Shown here: in pieces, positions 20,425-32,700 of the stretch
Numbering within the stretch: position 1 is the first letter of the stretch
Layout: the number at the start of each line of letters is the position of its first letter
Source: Leptobrachium leishanense
Taxonomy: Eukaryota > Chordata > Amphibia > Anura > Megophryidae
Assembly (NCBI GenBank): GCA_009667805.1
Contig: CM019075.1
Coordinates: forward strand, 19,031,615 to 19,095,614
Length of the DNA: 64,000 nucleotides
Reading direction: 5' to 3'
Notes under the pieces: model-generated
The model's database searches: none
The model's input: the letters and a program-made list of their open reading frames with translations, nothing else
Told to the model about the DNA's origin: nothing
Program-made: the position numbers and the translations under genes

Positions 20425-23400
20425 GTCGACCCCAAATGGGAAGTGCTTGGGACGTGTATAAACCCACTATTTTTCTGCGCCTCAGCTGAAAAGCAGTGAG
20501 CGAGCAAGCATACAGTTGCTCAGAGGAGCAGCTTTTGGTCATTGGTTAGGGACTCCCTTTACAAAGGTGCCTTGATGGGGCGAGTGAGCTGGCGCTTCAA
20601 TGGCCATTTTAGCAAACTAAAACCTAGTTTTTTGTTGCACATCGAGCTATATAGAGGAGAGCGCAGATGACAGCTTTTTTTTTTTTTTAGGTTACAAAGT
20701 GGGTTAGGATTAGTGATCTTTAAATCCCATTATTCTTAGCCAAGTGAACCCCAGTAACTGCAGATATACGCAGCCCATATTTTAGAGTGCGCACATGTCA
20801 GATTTATTACTTACAATCCGTGTATAATCACAAACTTTGGTTTTTAATGTTCTTTATGGTGAATCAAGAAATACCCCAAAAAAGTGTAGCTGGCAACCTG
20901 AAAGGTCAAAAGAATAAGTTAACAGCTCTGTGCATGCTGCCACTGACTTCAATCATTCAGGGTTATTGTACACGGAGGCACATCCTATCACTACAACAAA
21001 GTACATCGGGTACTCCTTGCAGTAACTAAGATTTTCATGTCTCCTGAGACCAGAGCACTATTAAAGAACAGGCCCAGAGACAGACCAGACCTGGGAGCAT
21101 TGGTTTATTGGGTTTCCCTTCACAAATCAGTGCCGTGTGTCTTTTGTGTATATCATGTTTGCATGGGCCATGTTATGACAGCGTGGCCTTTGCAGCAGTC
21201 CTATCAGGGCTTATTGTCCTTTGACTGTCATATAGACACAGCCAGATGCTCGCCTCTAAAAACACCTACGTCTTGTTCTCACAATTACTTCCATCGTGAT
21301 CAGAATTGTAATGAAGATAATCTGTTGGGAATACAGTATCATACCTGCAGCCCTAGTTACACTTAAACTTTATCTCCCCATTTCAATAGAGACTCCAGAA
21401 CGAGGAGAATCTCCATCGAGAAGACCGAATGGCGCACAGGAAGAAAGGCAAATCTTGAGAGAGCATGGAGGGACCAGAGCTTGGTGAGTGAGCACAGAGG
21501 AAACCGCTCGCTGTCGAAGGGCTGAGAAAGCAGAGCTTGATGGGGACGTACCAAGAGGAAGATGCATAGAAAAGACAAAGCTTGCTAAGGGAGCCTAGAG
21601 AATGTAGACCTTACGAGAGAGCCATAAGATAAAACTGGCGGAGTGCAGAGAAGGAAAAGTGTTTTGGGAGCATGGAACTTGCTGGTTATGCTATGAAGAG
21701 GTCAGGCATTTGTTGGGGGGAAGCAGCAAAAGGTATAAAGCCTGCTACCACAAAAAAGGCAAAAATTCCTGGGAGTGAAGAAAAGCCAATTTAAATTTTT
21801 TTTTTTATCTTGGAGAGCAACAGAGAAGGCAGAGAATGTCACATAGCAAAACAAAAGCGCTAACCTGGGAATAGCACAATATGTTGGCAGGATAAAAAGT
21901 CAAAGCTTTAGCAGGACACAGGGGAAGCCAAAACACAGCACAACAATCTTACTGAGGCACAGAAGTGGCTGAGGTTACTTAGGGATCACAGAGGAGGGGC
22001 AGCAACCTTGGCCCCTCCAGATGTTTTGGAACTACGCATCCCCTGATGCTTAGTCTGTTCAGAGTGTCTGCGCATTATGGGAAATGTAGTTTCAATACTT
22101 CTGGGAGGCCAACCTCTGACGTAGAGCATGAAAGGGCATTCGAAAGCTAACTGCTCCAGTATAAATGCATTCAAAATACATCTTCGATATGTGCAGAGAT
22201 CTGCATTGACGTTTACAATTTATATATTTAATTTTCCATCAGATTCAGGGGAAGCGATTCTGTGCGGCGCAAAGTGATCTGTTCTGACAATGGTTCTCGG
22301 GTTTCTCAGACTTTAGTGACTTGGATCGTGAATTAATTCTATCGACGCTTTTATCTTAGTAGCGGGCAATATGGTTTTTGAATTATCGGGTTATTCAATC
22401 GTTGACAACTGAACACTGAAACGTGGTCCTGTTTTGAGAAAAACGTAAATCGACCTCAATGTTTTTTCAGGCCGGTAAAAAGCCTGAAAAACCTATTTTG
22501 AGGCCGATTCTGCTACATAACAGAGTGCAACACATTGTGTGTTTATTTGGTAATAGTTTGGCATAATGTGTTTGTTTTCTCTCCACTTAGTTTAATATAT
22601 TGCTACGCTATCGGCAAAGATATGTCATAATTCACATACATTGCACCTGCCATAGTCGGCATCATAATGATTCTGGCTGAGAATGCTTATTTCTATAACC
22701 AGTATATAAACGGGTTTCATTGATAGTTTGTTTCCTGAAGGGCCGTTTAGGCACTTGATATTTCCTATCTTCAAACCCAAAAAACCTGAATTGAATCGCT
22801 ACAGCCGATATTCCCATTACGCGAGAGATAAAAGCTGATCTGATATTTTGACGGGAATTGATATCCCATAAAACCCATAACAAAATATGCCGAAGCAGCA
22901 AAAATGGACGAATTGCGTCTAACTTTGCTAAAATTCGGAGATTGCGCTCAATTCAAGCCTTACGATGGTTTCTGCGAAGAACTGATTTGTACATTTCATA
23001 CCAAAATAACCAAAGAGGAAAACTGTCTTATTACTAGAAAATTCTGTTGACAGTAATCTAATAAACAGGCCTATTTCTGCTGTTACTTACAGCAGATCAT
23101 ACCGGCTAATGATGATTATATATATTGTCTGTACCTGGGTGTTCATAAAACACCATACTGCGTTCAGGATGGGAGGTTAGCTGCTAGTCTGCAACAAGCC
23201 CAAGCCATGTTTTTTTTAACTCCGCAGTACAATTAAGAAGATATATTTACATTGTCTAACCTGTACAGGTACTTAAAAGGACACTGTATTAGAAAACTGA
23301 CCCCTACCCTCCCTTTATACCCCTAAATTGCTAGGCAGGTGCTGCTGACAGCTTCTGCCCAGTTGTTTTTCTTCTATTAGGTGAAATTACTCACCTTTTC

Positions 23401-24400
23401 TCCCACGGCACGCGCTGGTCCTCTTTGGCTCAAGGGTACCGAAATACGAAAGTCCCTGCAGCAATCTGAAGCAATTTGCTGCACAGATTGCGCATCACTC
23501 ACTATTTACATACGTTTGTACGCACAGAACCTGCGCAGAACCAATCCATCCACTCCAGTCTCCCAGAACGCCGTCCCAGAGACAGGATGTTGGCATGCAG
23601 ACATCGGTGGCCGGCAGGCGGGATATTCAAATCCCGGCTGCGTGGTGGCAGGTGTGTGGGCGGAGGAAACGACTCTGCTTCACACAAGAATATCGAGCAA
23701 ACGGGGCTGCAAGGAGGAGGGGGCACTCCATGCAACATGACCAACTTAAAAAGCTAAAGTGGGCAAGGGGTGTAGTGACCCTTTAAAACTAAACTTATTA
23801 AATAATAATAGTACGTGTGGCATAGACTTTTGTAGTACAAGTAATCAACTGAGCAGGATTACTGGGAGGTAACAACTGCTCTGGGGTCTGTTTGGTCAAG
23901 GAGCAGTGATGCCATGCTATACAATGCGATGGCTGCAGCTAACTGATCCACTCCCTGATTACAAATGATGTTGAAACAGACATACATTGTATCTATGTCA
24001 TGAACGGATCATTTCAAAGAGCGAGCAGCAGTAATATTAAAGTCAGTGCCTCACACATCAAATGCAGTACAGATATGCCAGAGTCACTACAAGCGTTAAT
24101 AAAAGAATTTGCAAAAAAAAACAAACCACTTTAACAAACTGTAAGCCAGGTTTTACACCTGGATGTATATGGCAGTCAGTGGGATACACCAGCAGAATGA
24201 AAAATAGCTTGGTAAATATGAGAAAGGAGGAAATGAAAGTCTAATCCTGTGATAATTACTTGGCATCACATGTTATTTGTCTACACGTGTTCTATTTTTT
24301 GCATGTTTGGCATGGGTTATTATCAATATACACAAAAACCTGGTTCCACAAAAGAACCTAAACTGCAATCTAACCGGCCAGGTCAACCATGAGACCTAAC
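20425..24400. other. No gene recognised, apart from one MITE
   Basis: No exons are supported. The only assigned repeat is a palindromic hAT-type copy at 21995-22125. The CpG-containing stretch 23390-23740 partly resembles 1805-1960 and reads as a dispersed repeat, not a promoter. Confidence 0.5.
21995..22125. repeat. Palindromic hAT-type MITE copy
   Basis: GCAACCTTGGCCCCTCCAG on the left pairs with CTGGGAGGCCAACC on the right. The right arm carries ACTACATTTCCCATAATGC on the minus strand, a full ACTAYRNNNCCCR match. Confidence 0.7.
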
Positions 24401-24405
24401 CCCTA

Positions 24406-25323
24406 ATCAATACTACTCAACACGCCACATACCAGCAAAAGGCTAGTAAAAAATAGGACCTGGCTACCAAATGAAGAAAACATAATATCACTTTATTGAA
24501 TGATATTCCTCAACGGTTATCCACTGATCACTAGTGCAATAACATACAGCGATTAAAAAAACTCTATACAACTCAAAATACATACATACGAATCTGATTG
24601 CTGAAACCTGGTCAAGAGAGGCAATGGTTGCCTATAGGAGGAAATTTACATGTAGTCAGATATAATCTGTGATGCACCTCTGGTCACCAGAAAGAATGCA
24701 CACACAGCCAACAAAGCCTACTGTCTCTCGAAAAGATCTTAACATTCAATTACAGTGCACCCCATACATACCAGGGTTAGTACCTACAATATAATCCCAT
24801 AGAACTACCTATACCTCGGCAGTTCCAGCTGCCTACAAGTACGCGGAGATACAATAGATACCATGAAACCTCCAACCAGCCCAATCAACCCGTTAAAAAA
24901 CACACAAAATATCCACTCAACGCGTTTCGCCCATTGCGGGCTTTATTAAGAGTGCCACACCATGTGGCTACCATCATATTTATACTTTACCGGCAATCTG
25001 GCTTCTATTAGAGTTGTATAGGGAGTTTTTATCACTGTATTTGTTGGATATATTGGTGTATTTTATTGCGCTAGTGATCATTGGATAGTTCCTTTTAGAC
25101 TGTAAGCTCTTGAGCAGGGTCCTCTCGCCTACTGTGCTGTGTGTTGAACCTGTATGTATATTTGTTGTCCTGCCTCCCTTTGTACAGCGCTACAGAACTT
25201 GTTAGCGCTTTATAAGAACTTGTAACTGGTGAGGAATGTTGTTCAATAAAGTGATGTTTTCTTCGGTTGCCAGGTCCTATTTTTACTAGCATTTTGCTGG
25301 TATGTGGTGTGTTGAGTAGTATT
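24406..25323. mobile_element. Non-autonomous element with about 105-bp terminal inverted repeats
   Basis: Left end about 24406-24512 (ATACTACTCAACACGCCACA ... AGGACCTGG ... ACTTTATTGAA) is the reverse complement of about 25229-25323 with few changes. Between them are an AACGCGTTTCGCCC segment (about 24918) and an L2-like tail on the plus strand (25093-25225). No transposase frame is present. Target duplications are not clear, so the superfamily is undetermined. Confidence 0.7.
25093..25225 (+). repeat. LINE-like 3' tail inside the long-TIR element
   Basis: TTAGACTGTAAGCTCTTGAG and TTTGTACAGCGCTACAGAAC, then GCGCTTTATAAGAACTTG, follow the order seen in the other LINE tails of this window. Confidence 0.55.
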
Positions 25324-25630
25324 ATCGATACCCTGGTTTTCCTGCGCAAAGCCCTTTCGTTCGCCTTCATTAAAGCGTAACATAACAAAGTCTCCTTTCA
25401 TGAACCGTCCCGGCTACGGACATAATAGAATAATATTTAGAGTGGTCTGTGCTGCTATGATAGTACGTCCAGTAATAACGAGCGCGTTTCACTCCTGAAT
25501 CCCCTGTCTATCAGCTTGCCTCCCCTCTGTATCTCATTCTCAAAGTGCCTTGTTTTACCTCCTGCCTTCCAAAATTTCGAGAAGTAATGGCTACCATGTT
25601 GACTACAATCAAAATGTAAATATATAGATT

Positions 25631-25637
25631 TTATTTC
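25631..25637 (-). terminator. SYT11: Candidate SYT11 poly(A) signal
   Basis: The minus strand reads AATAAAA here, about 840 nt downstream of the SYT11 stop codon. It would give a 3' UTR of roughly 0.85 kb. Other A/T-rich sites exist, so this is only the nearest good hexamer that I found. Confidence 0.35.
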
Positions 25638-26472
25638 AGTATCGGTAAAGGAACAGAGACCAGGTAAGAAGAGTCCACTGGGGTGAGGAGATAAAATGCA
25701 TGCTAATAGTACAGTAAGCCTTGAAGACCTGCCGAGGGTGCAGGTTCACAAACAGCGGACAGATGGGTAAACCAGTCATTGAACGGATGCACAGCCTTTC
25801 CTTAATTGTGTTCTGCACACGGTTCAACCCTCCCTTGTAACAACTGTATGTCTACACTGTTTTTTTTTTTTGTTTTTTTTTCAGCCACGTTCACATCACT
25901 AATCCGTGGAACCGTTATACACAGAAAATCGACTTCCTGCATGCAAGCTAAAACCACTCCTGGAACAGACCTTCCACGAAATCTGTCTCGCCTCTGCCTG
26001 GACCCTCATGAAATCAGTGACTTATAACTGGCATTATACAGGACAATCAAGGAGGAGACAAACGGGAGACATCCCAGGAACGAGTGAAACATTTCCAGTC
26101 GGCCGTAAACATGCAAGTAAGTTATCATTGTAGTCCTGATAGAAAGATTTTTTTTTTCTTTTCAGCTTGTTAGTAAATGTCTGAGACTCGACGCATCCTG
26201 CAAATCATTGTTATGAACCGACTGCCTAAGAAAAATTTGATCTACCACTAAAACGAGGTTAACACCTTTAGTATTGGGCCAACCTTCAACGTAATCATTT
26301 AAAGGTGCCTTAGTCACTGGAGGGAGTTATACAAGGTTACACAAAAATGGGGATCTTCCTGGCCTTTTGGCTCCATCATTATTTATTTTTTGCTACCTCA
26401 TTGACTTGTGATTTTTTTTTTTTTCTTTTTCTTTTCTGCCACTCTTATTTACCCCACTAGACACAGACCACC

Positions 26473-26783
26473 CTAGTACTCGCTCAGACTGTGCCACTTG
26501 GCAATCAGCTTTCTGGGATTGTCGCAAACCTCCTGCCAATGTTCGATGCCGTTTGCTGTGACACTGTGTGCCCCTAAAATTATCCTGCCCACCACCTGGT
26601 TCTTGGTGGTGCGATCAAAGTCGATGACAAGGAACTCGATGCTGATGTCAGGCAGCAGTTCAATGGGGATGTCATAGATGAAGGATTCGTTGAAGACGGG
26701 GTTCAAAGTGCACTTCTTGACGTGGGTCTTCTTCTTTGCGATGCGCTTCCTGCCATAGTAGACATTCACCTTGACGTACGGAT
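26473..26783 (-). CDS. SYT11: SYT11 last coding exon (rest of C2B)
   Basis: 311 nt including the stop. Begins [20 protein letters not shown], continues with [20 protein letters not shown] and [20 protein letters not shown], ends WHSLSEY. Acceptor TCCTGACAG. Confidence 0.97.
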
Positions 26784-29700
26784 CTGTCAGGAAGGAGAGA
26801 ATATCGGCAATTACTCGGTCCAAGGGACTTGCGGGCATTTGTGTTAAATCTAATGGTGCATACCCAGAGGAGGATGGGGGACATTACTCTGTATAAAGAG
26901 CTCCCCACCTCTCATTTTTATGTGCTCAAGACACAGAGACATTACATTTAGGGAGGTGTTAACAGAAACCAGGAGAACCTTGGCATTGTTTCATAAAGTA
27001 TGGAGACCTTTAGTTGATTCTAACGTATAAGACCTATTGATTGTGTATCATTCTTTTTCGTGTGTTCTGCATATCTCTCATCTTCATCTACCCCTCTGCT
27101 GTCAAACCCGTCCGCCCCATCCACTCTCCCCATCCAGCCCCTACCCTAATTATATAGGCTCCTTTTCTCAGCTGCTTCCCTTCTCTCTCGTTTTAACCTT
27201 ATCATGCCCAAGCTCTTGTTCTATCATCATGCAGTGTCTGCTATACTCTCTCTGGTGATTATCTCAATTCTCCCCCTGCTCCCTTTTGTTTCACTTACCT
27301 CAGTCCCTTAGATTGTAAGCTCGCGGGATCATGTCTGGCTGAGCACTTGTTTAAAGTGCTGTATTAGCAGGACAATTATCCTATGGGCAGGGCCGACTGT
27401 TCCTTATGTTTTATTAGGTCTCCTGTTCGTGCTTCCCCATTGTAAAGCGCTACGGCATCTGTTGGCTCTGTATAAGTACTTGTAACTATAACTAGGTTGT
27501 GAAGGGAGATAAAGCACTAGCCAAGGCTCACTAACTGCACAATTGGGAGACATGCCTCCATTGCCAAACTACAGTGTCTGCTCAATGTTAATATATTAAC
27601 GTGATTTGACGCTGACCTCTCGGCCCACTCATAATGATATTCTACAGCACACAGTCCCCTTAATGGGGCAATACTTCCATTGAATGCACTGCAAACTACC
27701 ACAGGTTGGGTAAATAGCTGCTACCTGAGAGGCCAGTGATGTCCATTCGTGGAAGATGCTTGGCTTTTAATACAACCACCGTCATCCTCTGCGCCACGGG
27801 CTGGTAGGAGAGTGAGACCTGCAGCTCACCACGGCTGATGCATTTCTGTGGAGAAAGGGAAGCAGATGCTTTACACCATTCAAATTCCAATTTAAACTCT
27901 CTATTTAGGGATTAGAGGGCTTTAGGAATCCAGGGGCTGTGTGGGCCTTTGCACTGCACACATATCTAAATACAAAACACATTTAAGTTTGTCAAGCCAT
28001 GATGTGACGATTGACTTCTGATCTTACAGTGCTCTTGTCCTGAAACCTTCCTCTCGATAAAACCACGTTTAATATCTAAACAAACCTATTTTACAACTTT
28101 TCACTGACACTTTCCAGGAAGGGTTTCTTTTAGGCTGCGGATTATCCTTAGGGAAACCAAGCTTTAGCATTTGTCAAGGTCAGTCTCGTGACCTCTAAAT
28201 TTTGATTTTGAGATCTGCGAGGTTGCCAGATCATTCCTGGATACATAATACTTTTTTCATGCAGAGGGGAGCGCACACATCTTTTCAGCCTTTGTAACTA
28301 TGCACTGGGAAAATTGCTACCCTGCAACATGTAGAATTCATATGCTGCTGGAAGGAAATCAAAGCCGGACACCTGGGATTCTTTTTTGATTTCTTGGCTG
28401 CAGCGTATAGATTCTACAGGCTTCAGGGTAACGAGAAATCTCAATGTATCCTTCCTGGTAAAATATTTAAAAAATACATTTTTCACACACTGCCCATCAG
28501 CATGAATAAATCATTATGTGTCCAGGAAACCATGGCTAATCTGGTGGGAACCCTAGCGTTAGGTAGGCTGAAGGAAATCAATGAATAGATACATTCGTCT
28601 TACTTTATTTTGATCTATTAATAGACATCCACAGTGCCAGCTTGATCTACAGGTTGTGATGCACGAGTTGTGCTTTTACGCTATGTTCCATCCCTTTTCT
28701 ACCAGCAGCCAAAATCAAACGTACCATACACACTGACACAGCGAGGAGGCCAGAAGCTGCCCACTTTCCCTCCACTCCTCATTCTCTGGAGGCGAAGTCT
28801 CATTATATTTTCAGTCTTACAGTCTAATTAGCTGATTTTTTTTTTTGATTGGCAGTGGCTTTGGTGACCAGCTTTGTGCAAAGGAAATCTAAGTCAGTGG
28901 AAAGAAATCACAGGCCGGCCTAACGGGATGAAAACTACTGTGCAATAGACAATGCATTGTGCGGACAGAGCCACCAAGAAGTAAAAAAGGGGATTGCCTT
29001 TTAATATGTTTTACTCTTTTGCTATGCAATTCGGCTGCAGTTCAGTCTTTAGTGAATAGATCCGACAGTGTCTCCCTATCACGGGCTCTGGCTCTGCCTG
29101 CACTCCTGATATGTCTCAGGCCCCCTATGGTAGGTAACACAGGTGACCAAGCACCACCTTTTTCAGAGGATTTTATCGAGGTGCAATTTTATAGATGTTC
29201 TACCTGGTGATTTAATCTGTGTTTGAATTTTTTCAGACACAATACAACAAATACAGATATAAAGGACAGGTGCTACTTATGTTGCATGCATATTGGGGGG
29301 GTGTGTATGGCAGGTTTCTACTGGAAGCTAATGGAAAGGAATGCAGAAGAAAATTGATATGTACGATTTTAATATGCCATCAAAGCTAAAAGTTAAACTA
29401 TCAAAGTTTGTGTTTGCAAAGAGCCCAGCATTTCATTGAAATAGAATCCGAAACAACCCAGCCTTTCAAAGGAAACCGAAAGCTGCCAGGTGGCAATGAG
29501 CACCTGGACTTGGGTAGTGTTTTAAGGGAGGACCAAATTCAAACACTATAATCACATACAGGGTTATTCAGAGAAAGGTGCAACTCTGGAGAACGCTCGG
29601 AGAAGTAAATTCTAGGTCAAAATAGCCAAATCAGAAAAATTCTCCCATTTATCTCTTTCCAAATCAGTTAATTTGACCTAGAATTTTCACTTCTCCAAAG

Positions 29701-32700
29701 GTTCTCCAGAGTTTCACCTTTTTCTGAATAACCCTGATAGAATTTTTTGTTTTATGGTAAGCTGGAATACATTTTTTTTGATGCTTGGAATTATTGTCTT
29801 AATTGCTCTTACTGTAGTAATTTGTGATACTTTGAGCAAATAAACACATACTGTAACCAATTACAATAAATAAGTCTATAATGTGCATTTCTGACGACAA
29901 ATGTTAAAAAACAAACATCTCGGGACACTTAAATTTCACTTCCCTTACACAATGCATAGAAAAACAACCTAGATAAAAAAAAAAATTGTTAGCGCAGCGG
30001 TCATATCCAGATCTATTGCAACTACATCTCCCATGATTCACCAGGTTGTCTAAGCCTCATGGGAACTGTAGTTATAAAACATTAGGAGGGCCAATGTTGC
30101 CTTCCCCTGCGCTAGGTCATTGTGTATTAACCGATACCGTGTTATGGCCTATTTTTAAAATTCTAAGCGAGACACGGACCCCAATCACTGATGCCATACA
30201 AATGTTGAGAAAGGATGAATGACTCTCACCTCGATATTTCTCTTGATGATGTCTCTGGTTAACTGGACTTTGCCTGTGCTGGGGTCAATGCCCGCCAAAG
30301 GTACCATGACTTCTCCGATGACGTCGTCCCGGGAGAAACGGTCAAAGCTCAATACCAGAAAATGGAGAACCAAATCCTGGAGCTGGCTGTACGGGATGCC
30401 GTAGAAAGTGAAAGTCTCATCAAACACCGGATCGAGAGTCTTCCTCAAGACCCTTGTCTTTACCCTGTGCTTCTTGTCCGGCAGAATGGTCATCTTAATG
30501 TAAGGGTCGGAGCCCTGAGACTGTTCGTCCATCACGGGAAGCCCATGGGCCTCTTGTATGGTCACCACCAAAGCCTTTTTGGGGAAGTTGTAATCCACAG
30601 AAAGAGTGAGCGTGCCGAGCATGATATCATCTTCCGGAGATGAAAGAGATGAGGTTTTACTTCCGCTAGAGATCAGGCTTTGAACGGGGCTCACTTCATC
30701 TCCAAAGTCCACCTTGACAGGCGCTTGGTCCACGTTACACGATGCAGTGGCCAGTCCGTTTGGGCCTTTCTCTGGATCTAATAAGCCCGCCTCCGCTTTC
30801 ATCAACAAGTGGTTCCCTCGGGTTATGTTGTTATTAGACAGGTTCTTGTCCTTGCGGATGGTTTTCTTTTTGTTACTAAGTGTTTCCGGGTAGATACTAA
30901 TGCCTTTGAGCATGTGTATGAATTTGTAAGGTGGGTTCTTGTTCTTGTTCTCAGCTCGATGGCGGCAGCAGGTCCAGACGAATATGGTAACGGAGACCGA
31001 AACTACCAGAATGGTGGCACCAATGAATCCTGCAGCTATCGGTGACATATCTGTGTAAGACGAAAAGAGAATCTATAAAAACTAGCGGTTGGTAAATGGA
31101 GGTAAGCAACATATTTAGGGACTGCTTACATGACAAGTGTAATACAGGGCTCAAAATTTCTACTCGAATTTGGCGAGTCGAAATCAAGTGAGGGTGAATG
31201 GAAATGCACTGGGTATACATGTATCTGGGGTCTGTGTCTCGGTATACATGTATCTGGGGATACATGTATCTGGGAATACATGTATCGGGGGTCTGGTGTC
31301 AAGGGCTACATGTATCTGGGGTCTGGGGCAATATGTGTCTGGGGCCACATGTCTACAGATGTCTGGTATTCAGGCACCTGGGGTCTGATATCTGGGGATA
31401 CATGTATCTGGAGTGATTGTAGAGATGAAAAAATGCACTACATTTAAACGTTGAGCAGTTATATTTAATATTTTGTTTGCATCCCCATTGATGTAAAGCA
31501 CTTCTTTTCCTTTGTGTACAATGCTTTATGTTAATATAATTTATTTTTGTAACTGTGTTTTGAATAAAACATTTAAGTGTCATTTAGTGGGACAACTGGT
31601 GGTAGCTCGGGACTTGACATTTTGAGCCCTGGTGTAATATAGTACATTTTTTGGGATAGTGGATGTGTACTACTGTCTAGAATTGTGATGGCAGGTGCAT
31701 CATGGGCCAGAGGCGCATACTGGCCACTGGAAGCCAAGTAAATACTTGGAAGGCTACAATGGCCGGGGCAAGGGTTAACTATAGAGATCAAAGGTCCTTC
31801 CTTGCAGGCCTGACCATAGCGACCTGGTAGCAGATGTACCGTGTTTAAAGGGCATTTTGAACACAACCGGAATATCCCTTCGATTGTCTATTTTTTTCAT
31901 CCATGAAAGCCCACACGCACGCGAGGTGAATTATGGCAACCAATGCCTGCCACGCTTTTTTGCCTTGCTGCATAACGGAGCGCGCTGCAGGGTTAATGAA
32001 TGAGAAGTATAGCGGTCGGGGAATTGGGGAGTGGGGCGATAAAAATCATCTTGCGTGGCTTTTACTGCTGTTAAATGAAAAGCAGCCCCTGATTGCTAAA
32101 AGAATAGCTATTTAATCATTTTTACGACAGGGGGCTCTATGCATAAATTCAGAAGGAGACAAGATTTCTGATTAACCCTTTCCAGCATTGACATTCAATA
32201 CGTCCGTGCCAAAACAAAAGTCACTGATAATCAGTATGACAATATTGAACGTCACTGTGATGTTTAATTTTGATTTGTGCAAAAAGTGTTGGTTGATTTT
32301 TATTCAAAATCTTTCTTTTTCAAAAATCATGCATTTTACGTCCAGGCAGCTTTTAATCTTTATCCTGTTCTATATCTTGTCACTAACCGTTATTTCAAAT
32401 CTTGCCACGCTCTGATTGGTTGCTGGGGTGATGTCACCCAATCAAAATTCAGCTTTGATTTTATAATTTTATATATCATTCCTGTTCCTTCATGCAGTTG
32501 TCTTTTTCGCTTTTCATTAAACACTGCTCTAATTAGAGCAGCCAACGGGGCGAGCCTCAAACCTTTTCATGTATGTCTCGATGTCATCTCTCATTAAAAA
32601 ATCCATTTAAATGCAATATGACGGCCCCTTAGTTTAATCGCTTAGTTGATGGGCCGTTCCCAAGAAATGATTTCAGGGACCATGGTTTGGTTTGTTTACA

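Noticed and set aside
30362..31045. Plus-strand ORFs over SYT11 exon 2
   Set aside because: Antisense shadows of a highly conserved coding exon.
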